Below are positions 47,098 through 59,696 of a stretch of DNA of 64,000 nt, piece after piece (positions within the stretch are counted from its first letter, which is position 1; each line of letters begins with the position of its first letter). Source of the stretch: Xaviernesmea oryzae (lineage in GTDB: Bacteria > Pseudomonadota > Alphaproteobacteria > Rhizobiales > Rhizobiaceae); assembly GCF_900109605.1 (NCBI RefSeq), contig NZ_FOAM01000020.1:44871-108870 (forward strand), read 5' to 3'. Both the position numbers and the translations under genes were made by a program. The notes below the pieces were generated by a model. It searched no databases. It saw only the letters and a program-made list of their open reading frames with translations, and had not been told where the DNA came from.

Positions 47098-48228
47098 TTA
47101 ATTGGCAGGGCTGATGCGAAAGCCCTTCTCTCGCAACAGTGCGATCACGCCCGCTTCGCCGGGCAGATGCAGCGCACCGACGGCCATGAAGACGCCGCCC
47201 TGGTCGAGAGCGGGCGCGGCGCGGGTCGCCATCACGCGGTTTCGGTCGAGGATGATCCGCTTTTCGAAATCGGCGCTGACGCCTTTTTCTCCCCCTCCCT
47301 CGGCGCCCGCGGCCTCCATCATCGGTAGGATCATCCCTATCGATCCGGCAAGATAGAGACCGGTGGTGGTGCGCATCACGTCCTGCACCTGATCGCCCAT
47401 GGCAAGAGTTTCCAAAAGGGCGGAAAGGTGAAACTCCACCGGCAGGCTGTTCATCGCCTCCACCTGCTCGGCCAGAGTCTCCAGTCCCTTTAGATGTTTG
47501 CCTTCCTTCAGCGCGCGATCGGCAAGTTGCTTGTCGAGAAAGGTGTCACCCGCCGCTTTGCGCTGCAGTTCGCAGGGCGGCAGCGCCACGAAGCTTGCCA
47601 GCATCCAGGGCCGCATGCGCGCCACGAGATCGAGCGACAGGCCGCGTGCCGCTAGGCCGGTCTTCAGCTTTTCGCGTTGATCTTCGTCCAGATAATCGTT
47701 GATGGTCTTGCCATCGGTCAGCATGGTCAGGTCGGGCCGGGACATCAGCGAGGCGGCCGCCTTGCGATCATCGGCGATCTCGTCGGATTCGACGATGACC
47801 GTGCCGGCACGGGTGAAAGCTTCGGCGGCCCCTTTCGGCATGGCCAGCACGCGCGGATCGGAGACATGCATGGTGCCGAGCAGATAAGACGGAGCGACAC
47901 CAGGCTTTTCCACGCGCCAGAAAGTGCCCTGCGCATTGGGCACGTCCGCTGCCTCCGCCTCGATCCGCGCCAAGCGCTCCGGCGCGGTCCGCCGCCAGAG
48001 ATCGATCAGATCCTGACCGCCGCAGTCGGCTGCCTGGGACCTGCCGGCGACGGCGAGAACGAAGACCAGGGTCAGCAGGACTAGCAAAGGGCCAAGCGCG
48101 AAGAGGCGCGCCAGCCATAAAAGCAACGCATCGCCGGGCGCGGTCATCGCGCCCGTCAGGCCAGCGGCGACGACGCGCCGACCCTCCCGCTTCCTGTCGC
48201 GTGGCCAGCCAGGCAGATTGCCGATCAT
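47098..48228 (-). CDS. TraB/GumN-family protein
   Basis: A 376-residue protein with an N-terminal hydrophobic segment (about residues 34-60, LLLWLARLFALGPLLVLLTL) and a single TraB/GumN domain. The first conserved GxxH motif is SYLLGTMHVSDPRV. The acidic VIVESDE strand and the second motif AVGALHLPGEAG near the C-terminus complete the putative metal-dependent protease/hydrolase site. The family is related to Tiki/PrgY. Bacterial members are largely uncharacterised, and the pairing with GumN does not mean xanthan synthesis. The position of the hydrophobic segment suggests a periplasmic domain. Confidence 0.87.
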   Translation of the reverse strand: MIGNLPGWPRDRKREGRRVVAAGLTGAMTAPGDALLLWLARLFALGPLLVLLTLVFVLAVAGRSQAADCGGQDLIDLWRRTAPERLARIEAEAADVPNAQGTFWRVEKPGVAPSYLLGTMHVSDPRVLAMPKGAAEAFTRAGTVIVESDEIADDRKAAASLMSRPDLTMLTDGKTINDYLDEDQREKLKTGLAARGLSLDLVARMRPWMLASFVALPPCELQRKAAGDTFLDKQLADRALKEGKHLKGLETLAEQVEAMNSLPVEFHLSALLETLAMGDQVQDVMRTTTGLYLAGSIGMILPMMEAAGAEGGGEKGVSADFEKRIILDRNRVMATRAAPALDQGGVFMAVGALHLPGEAGVIALLREKGFRISPAN

Positions 48229-48322
48229 GCTCTCAACTCCTTGCCGCTGCCATCGGCAACGATCGCGGTTCCGGCTCAGTCACTCTTCAGATCGCCGTGC
48301 TATCATAGGCGTGCGGCCGCGA

Positions 48323-49258
48323 TCAGGCGCGGGGATGGGCGCGGTCATAGACATCGAGAAGGCGAGCCGCGTCCACGCCGGTGTAGACCTGGGTCGTGGA
48401 GAGACTGGCATGGCCGAGCAATTCCTGAATCGAGCGCAGATCGCCGCCGCCCGCCAGAAGATGCGTGGCGAAGGAGTGGCGCAGTGCATGCGGCGTGGCG
48501 CTGTCGGGCAGGCCGAGCGCGCCACGAAGCTTCTGCATTTCTCGCTGGATGATACCCGGATTGAGCGCGCCGCCCTTGGCGCCACGAAAAATCGGGGCGG
48601 GCGCCGACGGCTGATAGGGGCAGAGGCGCCGATAGGCAGCCACGGCCTCGCGTGCGGCCAGAAGAAGCGGCACCAGCCTCGTCTTGCCGCCCTTGCCTGT
48701 GATGCGCAGCACGGTCGGCTCGCCGGCGAAATCATCGGCGGTCAGTCCCAGCGCTTCGGAAATGCGCAGGCCGCATCCGTAAAGAAGCGTGAGCAGCGCG
48801 GCATTGCGCGCGGCGATCCAGGGCTCCTCGGCAAGCTGGCCCTCCTGCGAGACGACGGCCAGCGCTTCGCCGGCCGAAAGCGGCTTGGGCAGGGAGCGCG
48901 GCTGGCGCGGCGCGCGCACGGCCCGCGCACCGGCCGCATTCACCAGGCCCTGCCGCTCCAGATGGCGCAGGAAGGAGCGGATGCCGGCCAGCCCACGCCC
49001 AAGCGTGCGCGCGCCGACCCCCTCGCGCCGGCGCGTGGCCAAAAAGCCGCGAAAATCGGCCGGCTGCAGCTCGCGCAGGTCGTCGAGCCCGGCAGGGCCG
49101 CCGACATGGCCGGTCAGGAAAGTCAGGAATTGCCGCGTGTCGCGCTCATAGGCGTCAACGGTTTCGCCGGAAAGACGCCGCTCGCTCATCAGCGCGATCA
49201 GCCAGGACTGGCGGGCGGCCATCAGCTCCGGCGTGCCGATCACCAGGATTTCGTTCAT
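48323..49258 (-). CDS. xerC: Tyrosine recombinase XerC
   Basis: A 311-residue site-specific recombinase resolving chromosome dimers at dif together with XerD. The N-terminal SAM-like DNA-binding domain (about 1-110) is followed by the catalytic domain. All active residues are visible: Arg in YGCGLRISEALGL, Lys in TGKGGKTRLVP, His-x-x-Arg in PHALRHSFATHLL, His in LLGHASLSTTQVY, and the nucleophilic Tyr in the same motif. The start at 49258 is preceded on the minus strand by GGAAAGAGGG. Because priA lies close by, a vertically inherited XerC rather than a phage integrase is favoured. Confidence 0.93.
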   Translation of the reverse strand: MNEILVIGTPELMAARQSWLIALMSERRLSGETVDAYERDTRQFLTFLTGHVGGPAGLDDLRELQPADFRGFLATRRREGVGARTLGRGLAGIRSFLRHLERQGLVNAAGARAVRAPRQPRSLPKPLSAGEALAVVSQEGQLAEEPWIAARNAALLTLLYGCGLRISEALGLTADDFAGEPTVLRITGKGGKTRLVPLLLAAREAVAAYRRLCPYQPSAPAPIFRGAKGGALNPGIIQREMQKLRGALGLPDSATPHALRHSFATHLLAGGGDLRSIQELLGHASLSTTQVYTGVDAARLLDVYDRAHPRA

Positions 49259-49490
49259 TGCGCCCTCTTTCCAAAGCCTGTGTCGAGCCGTGCAAGCTCT
49301 CGCCTCAGCCTGTCTGGCATTTCCTTGCCGATTTCCTAACGTCCTCTTGGAATTCGTCATCCGTCGATCATATTCCCTTGCAAAGACTGGAACCGGGCCC
49401 GCGCACTGGCGGGAGGATCGGGCAAAGCGGAGGCGACGCCGGCGTCAGGGCGCACCGGCTCCTTCGGCCGGAAAGCAGGGGGAAGGCAGG

Positions 49491-50396
49491 ATGTTGACCA
49501 GACCCGGGACGACCACGCTGTCGCAACTGGCCGAGCGCATTGCGCTGGTCTCCCAGGGGCAGCCCGGCCACATCGTCGATACGCTGATCGCCGAGCGCGG
49601 CGGCCGGATCATTGCCAGCCCCTTCTGGCCGCTGATGCGACCTTTTCTCTACAGCCTGCTGCATTACCGCCAAGCGATCGGCTTTGCCGAAGGCGTTGCC
49701 AACTTGCCGGGTTTTCAGGCCTTCGAGTTCATCAGCCAGTTGCTGGCGCTCGACATTCTGGTCGATCGTGCCGAGCGCATTCCCGAGCAAGGCGGATTCC
49801 TGCTGGTCAGCAACCACCCGACCGGCATCGCCGACGGCATCGCCGTCTTCGACCTGCTGAAGCACCGCAGACCCGATATGATGTTCTTCGCCAATCGCGA
49901 TGCCATCCGGGTCAATCCGCGCTTTGTCGAGATGATCATCCCCGTTGAATGGCGCGACGAGCACAAGAGCAAGCTGAAATCGCGCGAAACGCTGAAGATC
50001 ACCAATCACGCCATTGCCGAACGCAAGGCGACCATCCTGTTCCCCTCCGGGCGCATCGCCTATTGGGCCGATGGCCGGCTGAACGAACGGCCCTGGAAGA
50101 CGTCTGCCGTCAGCTTCGCGCGCAAATACGACCTGCCGATCCTCCCCGTTCATATTTCCGCGCGCAATTCCGGCCTGTTCTACTGGTTCGCCAAATGGTC
50201 GACCGAGCTGCGCGACATGACCGTATTTCACGAGCTGTTGAACAAGAAAAACAACAGCTTCCATTTCACCATCGGCGAGATGATCAGCCCGGACGCGCTC
50301 GATGGTGACCCGGCCGACGTGACGCGCGCGCTGGAGAGGCATACGGTTCATGACCTCGCTCGCGATGCCGATGCGGTGTTCTCTGCGAGGGTTTAG
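49491..50396 (+). CDS. Lysophospholipid acyltransferase-family (PlsC-like) protein
   Basis: A 301-residue protein of the LPLAT superfamily. LLVSNHPTGIADGIAVFD supplies the catalytic His and Asp with one extra residue between them compared with classical HX4D. FPSGRIAYWADGRLNERPW corresponds to the FPEGTRS block, and LPILPVHISARNSGL to the last block. It likely acylates a lipid at the inner membrane, but the acceptor is unknown. The frame is open to 49233; the ATG at 49491 has GGGGGAAGG at 49478-49486. It is divergent from xerC. Confidence 0.82.
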   Translation: MLTRPGTTTLSQLAERIALVSQGQPGHIVDTLIAERGGRIIASPFWPLMRPFLYSLLHYRQAIGFAEGVANLPGFQAFEFISQLLALDILVDRAERIPEQGGFLLVSNHPTGIADGIAVFDLLKHRRPDMMFFANRDAIRVNPRFVEMIIPVEWRDEHKSKLKSRETLKITNHAIAERKATILFPSGRIAYWADGRLNERPWKTSAVSFARKYDLPILPVHISARNSGLFYWFAKWSTELRDMTVFHELLNKKNNSFHFTIGEMISPDALDGDPADVTRALERHTVHDLARDADAVFSARV

Positions 50397-50473
50397 AGAG
50401 AACGATCCCGGCGGCATAGGATGCGCTCCAACCTCTTTGCCTTTCGGGTCAGGCTATCTATAATCGCGACCTC

Positions 50474-51604
50474 ATGAAGCTGCGCTCTCTCCAAGCTCAG
50501 GGCTATCGCTCGCTGCGCGCCATCGATCTCGATCTTTCGCAGGTCAATCTCTTCGTTGGCGAAAACGGGGTCGGCAAGTCCAATCTCTATCGCGCGCTGC
50601 AGCTCCTGCAAGCCGCCGCCACAGGCCGGCTGGCCGAAGAGATCGCGGCGGAGGGCGGCATGGGCTCGGCGCTCTGGTCCGGCCAGCGCCGCAAGACCGA
50701 GCCGGCGCGCATCATCCTTTCGGCCGAACTGCTGGACGACGAGCGTGCCGTCACCTTTCGCTATCGCGCCGAGGCTGGCCTGCGTCCGCCCCAGGCTGCG
50801 GTCGGCTTTGCGCTGGAGCCGCAGATCAAGGAGGAGGAGCTGAGCGTGGAGACGGGCCACACGCCCGTCGCGATGATGCGACGCAAGGGTCCAGCCGTCT
50901 TCGTGCGCGACGAGAGTGGTCGGATGGTGGATTATCCCGAGCGGGCGATGACATCGGAAACCGCGCTGGCCATGCTGGGCGATGCCGGCCATTATCCGGA
51001 GATCGGCACCGTCCGGAGCCTTCTGGAGCGCTGGCGCTTCTTCCATGGCTTTCGCACGGATCGCGATTCGCCGCTGCGCAGGCCATGCCTGGCCATTACC
51101 GCCCCGCTTCTGGCCGAGGATGGCGCCAATCTCGCTGCCGTCTTCGCGACGCTGTCGGTTACGCGTGAGGATACGGCAGAGCTCGATGCGGCCGTGTCCG
51201 ATGCGCTCGGAGGTGCCCGGCTGATGATCCCCGAGCCGGGAGAGACGGCCTCCTTCGGCTTGGTGCTGCCGGAATTTCCCCGCAGGGTGTTCCAGCCGCG
51301 CGAGCTGTCGGATGGGCAGATCCGCTTCCTGGCGCTGGCCGGCGCGCTGCTCTCCTACCGCCGGCCACCCCTGATCGCGCTCAACGAGCCGGAGGCAAGC
51401 CTGCATCCCGACATGCTCGCCCCGCTCGCCCGGCTGGTGGCAGAGGCATCGCGCGACAGCCAGATCTGGGTTGTGACCCATTCCGAAAAGCTGGCGACGG
51501 AGATCGCCGCCCGGGCGAGCGCGCAGCGCTGGACGGTCACGCGGGAAGAGGGCGAAACCCGGCTCGTTGCAGGGATCGCGTCACGCAACACCCGCCATTC
51601 TTAA
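50474..51604 (+). CDS. AAA ATPase of the RecF/OLD-like (COG4637) group
   Basis: A 376-residue SMC/RecF-like ATPase. Walker A is VGENGVGKSNLYRAL near residue 30. The ABC-type signature is LSDGQIRFLALAG (about 278). Walker B is LIALNEPEASLHPD (about 303), with Asn in place of the first acidic residue, as is usual in this subgroup. The H-loop is WVVTHSEKLA. No nuclease (TOPRIM) domain is fused and no gabija/OLD-type partner is adjacent, so a defence role is not indicated. The start at 50474 lacks an evident strong Shine-Dalgarno sequence. Confidence 0.85.
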   Translation: MKLRSLQAQGYRSLRAIDLDLSQVNLFVGENGVGKSNLYRALQLLQAAATGRLAEEIAAEGGMGSALWSGQRRKTEPARIILSAELLDDERAVTFRYRAEAGLRPPQAAVGFALEPQIKEEELSVETGHTPVAMMRRKGPAVFVRDESGRMVDYPERAMTSETALAMLGDAGHYPEIGTVRSLLERWRFFHGFRTDRDSPLRRPCLAITAPLLAEDGANLAAVFATLSVTREDTAELDAAVSDALGGARLMIPEPGETASFGLVLPEFPRRVFQPRELSDGQIRFLALAGALLSYRRPPLIALNEPEASLHPDMLAPLARLVAEASRDSQIWVVTHSEKLATEIAARASAQRWTVTREEGETRLVAGIASRNTRHS

Positions 51605-51715
51605 GACGAGGCGGTCGAGGGAAACCCGGCGTACAGCCATGCCGGTAACGCCTGCGATGCCGGCGGCTGAGTACCACGCGGAAGCCGGGCCTATTCGAAT
51701 TCCGGCGAGAAGGCC

Positions 51716-53986
51716 TTGGCCATGCGTTTTCCGGTTCCCATTTGTTCCCCATCCATGCATGGTCCGGCCGCAATGGGAAAAGATTCGCCCACTCTCCTCG
51801 ACAGCCTGTTTGCCGCGCCGGCCGCACGCACCGTTCCCGTGCTTGTGCCCATGCCGGCACCCAAGCCCTATTCCTATCTCGTGCCCGAGCACATGCATGT
51901 CGAGCCCGGCTCGATCGTGCAGGTGCCGCTTGGGCCGCGGCAGGTCATGGGCCTGGTCTGGGATGGCGAGGACAAGCCGGATGTCGATCCGAAGAAGCTG
52001 AAGAGCATCACCCATGTCTTCGACTGCCCACCCTTGAAGCGCGACATGCGCGCCTTCCTGGACTGGGTTGCCGCTTACACGCTTTCGCCGCCCGGTCTGG
52101 TGGCTCGCATGGCACTGCGCGCGCCGGCCGCGCTCGACCCCGAACCCATGGTGGAAGGTTTGAGGCTTACGGCTGCCCGGCCGGACCGGATGACGCCAGC
52201 GCGCGCACGCGTGATCGAAACGGCGAGCAACGGCCTGTTCTGGACCCGCTCGGGCCTTGCGCATGCCGCCAACGCCTCCTCCAGCGTGATCGACGGGCTT
52301 CTGGCGCAGGGTGTGTTCGAAACCGCCTTCATGCCGCCGCCGCCCGTCGTGGCGGCGCCAGAGCCGGACCATGCACCTGTCAGTCTCGATCCCGGCCAGG
52401 CCCGCGCGGCGGACGTGGTCTGCGCCGCAGCCCGACGGGGCGGGTTCGACGTGGCGCTGATCGATGGCGTCACCGGATCGGGCAAGACCGAGGTCTATTT
52501 CGAAGCGATCGCCGAAACCCTGCGCCGGGGCCGTCAGGTGCTGATCCTGCTGCCGGAAATCGCGCTCACCGCCGCTTTTCTCGACCGGTTCGAGGCACGC
52601 TTCGGTGCCAAGCCCGCGGAGTGGCATTCCGAGCTTGCGCCGCGCACGCGCGAGAAGGTCTGGCGCCAGGTGACGGAAGGGGGTGTGCGCGTGGTTGCCG
52701 GCGCGCGCTCGGCGCTCTTCCTGCCCTTCAGCGATCTCGGCCTGATCATTGTCGACGAAGAGCATGACCCCGCTTACAAGCAGGAAGACCGGGTCTTCTA
52801 CAATGCCCGCGACATGGCGGTGGTGCGTGCCCGACTTGGCGATTTTCCGCTGGTGCTGGTGTCCGCCACGCCCTCGCTGGAAAGCCGGGTGAATGGCGAG
52901 ATCGGCCGCTATCGGCCCGTGCATCTACCGACGCGCTTTGCCGAGGCGGCGCTTCCTGATCTCGGCCTGATCGACATGCGTCGTCATCCGCCGGCGCGCG
53001 GCGGCTTTCTCTCGCCGGTGCTGATCGAGGCGATCGGCAAGACCGTGAGGCGCGGCGAACAGGCGCTGCTCTTCCTGAACCGCCGTGGTTACGCGCCCTT
53101 GACGCTCTGCCGCGTCTGCGGCCACCGCTTCCAATGCCCGCAATGTTCCAGCTGGCTGGTCGAGCATCGGTTTCGCAGCCAGATCCAATGCCATCACTGC
53201 GGCTATGCCGAACGCACGCCGGACGTCTGCCCGGAATGCGGCACGTTCGATCATCTGGCGGCTTGCGGACCCGGCGTGGAGCGCATCGCCGAAGAGATCG
53301 ACGGACATTTTCCCGAGGCCCGGACCATCGTGCTCTCCTCCGACCTAATGGGCGTCAAACGCTTACGCCTCGAGCTGGAAGCGATCGCCAAGGGCGAGGC
53401 CGATATCGTGGTCGGCACGCAGCTGGTGGCCAAGGGCCATAATTTTCCGCTGATGACGCTGGTCGGTGTCGTCGATGCCGATCTCGGCCTTGCCAATGGC
53501 GATCCGCGTGCGGCCGAGCGCACTTTCCAGCTCTTGAGCCAGGTGACCGGCCGCGCCGGGCGCACCGGGCGCAAGAGCCACGGCCTGATCCAGACCTACC
53601 AGCCGGCTCACCCCGTCATGCAAGCCATCGTTTCGGGCGATCGCGAGCAGTTCTACGAGCGGGAGACGACTGAACGGGAGCGCGCGCTGCTGCCGCCCTT
53701 CGGCCGGCTGGCTGCCATCATCGTTTCGGCAGATACCCGAGGGGAGGCCGAAACGCATGCGCGTGCGTTGCGCCAAGCCGCTCCAGTGCCCGGCGATATC
53801 CGCATTCTCGGACCGGCCGAGGCGCCGCTCGCCATGATTCGCGGCCGCCATCGCTTTCGTCTGCTGGTTCACGGCAAGCGCTCCAGCGACATGCAGGCCT
53901 TCATGCGAGCCATGATCGCGGCAGGGCCTAAGCCGCGCGGCACGCTGTCGGTGCAGGTCGATATCGATCCGCAGAGCTTTCTGTAG
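51716..53986 (+). CDS. priA: Primosomal protein N' (replication-restart helicase)
   Basis: The PriA helicase restarts stalled replication forks. The N-terminal 3'-DNA-binding domain (about residues 40-110, including YSYLVPEHMHVEPGSIVQVP) is followed by a winged-helix region. The helicase core has Walker A GVTGSGKTEVYFEA near residue 252 and IIVDEEHDPAYKQED. Eight zinc-binding cysteines (CRVCGHRFQCPQC and CHHCG/CPECG) follow. The C-terminal VGTQLVAKGHNFP and VTGRAGR motifs are intact. The GTG or ATG at 51716/51722 and the ATG at 51773 are alternative starts; the last gives MGKDSPTLLDSLFA. Confidence 0.95.
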   Translation: MAMRFPVPICSPSMHGPAAMGKDSPTLLDSLFAAPAARTVPVLVPMPAPKPYSYLVPEHMHVEPGSIVQVPLGPRQVMGLVWDGEDKPDVDPKKLKSITHVFDCPPLKRDMRAFLDWVAAYTLSPPGLVARMALRAPAALDPEPMVEGLRLTAARPDRMTPARARVIETASNGLFWTRSGLAHAANASSSVIDGLLAQGVFETAFMPPPPVVAAPEPDHAPVSLDPGQARAADVVCAAARRGGFDVALIDGVTGSGKTEVYFEAIAETLRRGRQVLILLPEIALTAAFLDRFEARFGAKPAEWHSELAPRTREKVWRQVTEGGVRVVAGARSALFLPFSDLGLIIVDEEHDPAYKQEDRVFYNARDMAVVRARLGDFPLVLVSATPSLESRVNGEIGRYRPVHLPTRFAEAALPDLGLIDMRRHPPARGGFLSPVLIEAIGKTVRRGEQALLFLNRRGYAPLTLCRVCGHRFQCPQCSSWLVEHRFRSQIQCHHCGYAERTPDVCPECGTFDHLAACGPGVERIAEEIDGHFPEARTIVLSSDLMGVKRLRLELEAIAKGEADIVVGTQLVAKGHNFPLMTLVGVVDADLGLANGDPRAAERTFQLLSQVTGRAGRTGRKSHGLIQTYQPAHPVMQAIVSGDREQFYERETTERERALLPPFGRLAAIIVSADTRGEAETHARALRQAAPVPGDIRILGPAEAPLAMIRGRHRFRLLVHGKRSSDMQAFMRAMIAAGPKPRGTLSVQVDIDPQSFL

Positions 53987-54264
53987 GCTCTGACCGACGC
54001 AGGCGCCCCTGGTCTGATCGCGGACACAAAGCTTACCAAAGCGGCGCATGCGCACACCCGGTTTTTCACGCGACTCGAAAGACCGGCCCCGCGCCAGCGT
54101 TGCAGGCTTGCATGCTCAGGCCTAGAAAGCAGATATCGGCGCCTGTTCCAGCTTGACTTGCGCTGCCGGGCAGCGTCCTTTCGCAGCCAAACCAGCGCGT
54201 AACCGAGCGGCCAGGCGGACCAACCTGCTCGCTCGCGCCCGTGCAAGATGACAATGGCAGGCCC

Positions 54265-54651
54265 ATGGACGTTTACATTCCGCATGAGACCGGCGAATTC
54301 GTCGCCTTTTGCGCCGCGCTGCTGACCATGGTGCTTTCTCTGCCCTTTCTTTTCGCCCCCGCCGCCAGCCTCAGGCTTCTCGGCCTGATGCCGCGCGAAG
54401 GTCGCCGTGGGGTCTATGCGGAGGCGCGTTCGACGCTCGGCGGATTTCCGCTCGGCCTCGGCCTTGCCGCCGTGCTGCTTGCCCAGCCCATGGTCTATCT
54501 CGCGCTCGGTGCGGCTTACGCACTGGCTGCCTTTGGCCGGCTGCTGGCGATTCTCTCCGATGATGCCGGAACACTGGCCAACTGGGCTCTCCTGATCCTG
54601 CAGATCGCTCTTGCTGTGGCACCGCTCGCTTACGTCTTCGGCTTCCTCTGA
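54265..54651 (+). CDS. Small four-helix membrane protein (DUF4345-like)
   Basis: A 128-residue protein with four hydrophobic helices at roughly residues 12-35, 56-75, 78-94 and 104-126. A central ARSTLGGFPLGLGLAAVLLA motif resembles DUF4345 proteins; I cannot confirm the family without a search. The start MDVYIPHETGEF at 54265 has a GGCAGGCCC upstream. The frame opens at 54241. It lies between priA and the F1-ATPase operon. Function unknown. Confidence 0.65.
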   Translation: MDVYIPHETGEFVAFCAALLTMVLSLPFLFAPAASLRLLGLMPREGRRGVYAEARSTLGGFPLGLGLAAVLLAQPMVYLALGAAYALAAFGRLLAILSDDAGTLANWALLILQIALAVAPLAYVFGFL

Positions 54652-54919
54652 CCAATAACCGGCAACAGACAGCCGAAAGCGCCGCGCAAGCGCCAAACCA
54701 TGTCGAAAATGCGGCCAGACGCCCTAGAACCGGGAAAAGCCGGGCGGCTTCATGTTGCGAGTCCAGATATCCTATGCTAGACGGACCCCGACTTATGGGG
54801 GAAGCAGGCCCGGCAAGGCTTGGACGTCCTGAGGAATACAGCAACAAATTCAAGGTTTTCAGCTTACGGCTCCGGCCGCAGCCAGACAGCTTGAATTCAG
54901 CAGCGAGAAACACGCGCCC

Positions 54920-55480
54920 GTGGCAGAACCATCCGAGCTCATTTCCGGTGTTGCAGAACGGTACGCCTCGTCTCTTTTCGATCTGGCTCTGGAAGCCGGC
55001 TCGGTGGAGGCTGTTGGCTCCGACCTCGACCGTTTCCAGGCCCTGATCGATGAAAGCGCTGATCTCAAGCGCCTGATCGTCAGCCCGGTCTTCACCTCAG
55101 ACGACCAGTTCAAGGCCGTCTCGGCGATCGTCGAGAAGGCCGGCATAACCGGCCTGGTCGCCAATTTTCTCAAGGTGGTGGCCAAGAACCGCCGGCTCTT
55201 CGCGATCCCGGGCATCGTCCGGTCGTATCGCGAGATCGCGGCGCGCCATCGCGGCGAAGTTGCCGCGCAGGTCACCTCCGCCCATGCGCTCAACGATGCG
55301 CAGATCGAAGAATTGAAGGCGGCGCTGAAGAGCGTCACCGGCAAAGACGTGGCGGTGAATCTCACCGTCGATCCGTCCATTCTCGGTGGTTTGATCGTCA
55401 AGGTCGGGTCCCGCCAGATTGACACTTCCCTTCGCACAAAGCTCTCGAGCCTTAAGCTTGCACTGAAAGAGGTCGGCTGA
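54920..55480 (+). CDS. atpH: F1-ATPase delta subunit
   Basis: The 186-residue stator subunit joins the F1 head to the b subunits. It has the typical N-terminal [19 protein letters not shown], the [20 protein letters not shown] segment and the C-terminal [20 protein letters not shown] signature. It starts with GTG at 54920. Its stop overlaps the atpA start by one base (TGATG). It is first in the atpHAGDC operon; the Fo genes are absent, as is normal in Alphaproteobacteria. Confidence 0.95.
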   Translation: MAEPSELISGVAERYASSLFDLALEAGSVEAVGSDLDRFQALIDESADLKRLIVSPVFTSDDQFKAVSAIVEKAGITGLVANFLKVVAKNRRLFAIPGIVRSYREIAARHRGEVAAQVTSAHALNDAQIEELKAALKSVTGKDVAVNLTVDPSILGGLIVKVGSRQIDTSLRTKLSSLKLALKEVG

Positions 55481-57012
55481 TGGATATCCGCGCCGCGGAA
55501 ATTTCCGCAATTCTCAAAGATCAGATCAAAAATTTCGGCCAGGAAGCGGAAGTTTCCGAGGTTGGCCAGGTCCTGTCCGTCGGCGACGGCATTGCCCGCG
55601 TCTACGGTCTCGACAATGTCCAGGCCGGTGAGATGGTCGAATTCCCGGGCGGCATCCGCGGCATGGCGCTGAACCTCGAAGCCGACAATGTCGGCGTCGT
55701 CATCTTCGGTTCGGACCGCGCCATCAAGGAAGGCGATACCGTCAAGCGCACCGGCGCGATCGTCGACGTTCCGGTCGGTCCGGAACTGCTCGGCCGCGTG
55801 GTCGACGCGCTCGGCAACCCGATCGACGGCAAGGGCCCGATCAACGCGACACGGCGCGCCCGCGTCGACGTCAAGGCACCCGGCATCATTCCGCGCAAGT
55901 CGGTTCATGAGCCGATGTCCACGGGCATCAAGGCCATCGACGCACTGATCCCGGTCGGCCGCGGCCAGCGCGAGCTGGTGATCGGTGACCGTCAGACCGG
56001 CAAGACCGCCATCATCCTGGACGCCTTCCTCAACCAGAAGCCGATCCACGACAACGGCCCCGAGAACGACAAGCTGTTCTGCGTTTACGTCGCCATCGGC
56101 CAGAAGCGCTCGACCGTCGCCCAGTTCGTCAAGGTGCTCGAAGAGCGCGGAGCCCTGCCCTATTCGATCGTGATCGCCGCCACGGCGTCCGACCCGGCGC
56201 CGATGCAGTATCTGGCGCCCTTTGCCGGCTGCACGATGGGCGAATATTTCCGCGACAACGGCCAGCACGCGCTAATCGCATATGACGACCTGTCCAAGCA
56301 GGCCGTCGCTTACCGTCAGATGTCGCTGCTGCTGCGCCGTCCGCCGGGCCGCGAAGCCTATCCGGGCGACGTCTTCTATCTGCATTCGCGTTTGCTCGAG
56401 CGCGCTGCCAAGCTCTCCGACGCCCGTGGCGCCGGCTCGCTGACGGCTCTGCCCGTCATCGAAACCCAGGGCAACGACGTCTCGGCCTTCATTCCGACCA
56501 ACGTGATCTCGATCACCGATGGCCAGATCTTCCTGGAAACCGACCTGTTCTACCAGGGCATCCGCCCGGCCGTGAACGTCGGTCTCTCGGTCTCGCGCGT
56601 CGGGTCTTCGGCCCAGATCAAGGCGATGAAGCAGGTTGCCGGCTCGATCAAGGGTGAGCTTGCCCAGTATCGTGAAATGGCGGCCTTCGCGCAGTTCGGC
56701 TCCGACCTCGATGCCTCGACGCAGCGCCTCCTCAACCGTGGCGCCCGCCTGACCGAACTCCTGAAGCAGCCGCAGTTCTCGCCGCTGAAGACGGAAGAGC
56801 AGGTCGCGGTGATCTTCGCCGGTGTCAACGGCTACCTGGACAAGCTGCCGGTCGCCAAGATCGGCGCATTCGAACAGGGCCTGCTGTCTTACCTGCGCTC
56901 CGAGGGCAAGGGCGTTCTCGACGCCATCCGCACGGAAAAGCAGATTTCCGACGACACCAAGGGCAAGCTGAAGGGCGCACTCGACACCTTCACAAAGTCT
57001 TTCGCCGCCTAA
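55480..57012 (+). CDS. atpA: F1-ATPase alpha subunit
   Basis: The 510-residue non-catalytic nucleotide-binding subunit. The P-loop [13 protein letters not shown] lies near residue 169. [20 protein letters not shown] and [20 protein letters not shown] are the alpha-subunit signatures, and [20 protein letters not shown] contains the family motif. The start shares one base with the atpH stop, so the two are translationally coupled. atpG follows after 131 bases. Confidence 0.98.
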   Translation: MDIRAAEISAILKDQIKNFGQEAEVSEVGQVLSVGDGIARVYGLDNVQAGEMVEFPGGIRGMALNLEADNVGVVIFGSDRAIKEGDTVKRTGAIVDVPVGPELLGRVVDALGNPIDGKGPINATRRARVDVKAPGIIPRKSVHEPMSTGIKAIDALIPVGRGQRELVIGDRQTGKTAIILDAFLNQKPIHDNGPENDKLFCVYVAIGQKRSTVAQFVKVLEERGALPYSIVIAATASDPAPMQYLAPFAGCTMGEYFRDNGQHALIAYDDLSKQAVAYRQMSLLLRRPPGREAYPGDVFYLHSRLLERAAKLSDARGAGSLTALPVIETQGNDVSAFIPTNVISITDGQIFLETDLFYQGIRPAVNVGLSVSRVGSSAQIKAMKQVAGSIKGELAQYREMAAFAQFGSDLDASTQRLLNRGARLTELLKQPQFSPLKTEEQVAVIFAGVNGYLDKLPVAKIGAFEQGLLSYLRSEGKGVLDAIRTEKQISDDTKGKLKGALDTFTKSFAA

Positions 57013-57143
57013 TCGGCAGGACTCCTTCTCGCCGCGCGCCAATCCTTCCAGACGGTGCGCGGCGTCTTCGAACGACCAGCGAGAACGGGCGAAGCGCAAG
57101 CCGCCCGATCGTGAGACAAGCGCCAGCCTAGGACGAACACCGG

Positions 57144-59562
<2,419 letters not shown>

Positions 59563-59696
59563 TGACATCTGGGGGACGACGCGGATGACGCGCCGTCCCC
59601 CGATCCTGTGCGTGGCTTCCCGCATTCCTGAGACCGATACACGCTGCCGCGGAAGGCTTTCATTCGCAGCGCGCTTCAAAACCCAAGCGGACGATC

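Noticed and set aside
48323..49258. Phage or integrative-element integrase
   Set aside because: The length, catalytic pattern and housekeeping neighbours fit XerC; no attachment-site duplication or tRNA target is present.
51303..51420. Degenerate Walker B (Asn for Asp) as evidence of a dead ATPase
   Set aside because: NEPE in place of DEPE is, to my knowledge, usual in this COG4637-type subgroup, and all other ATPase motifs are intact.
50474..51604. RecF/OLD-like ATPase as an anti-phage defence gene
   Set aside because: No TOPRIM nuclease domain, helicase or other defence partner is adjacent; the neighbours are housekeeping genes (priA, acyltransferase, xerC).
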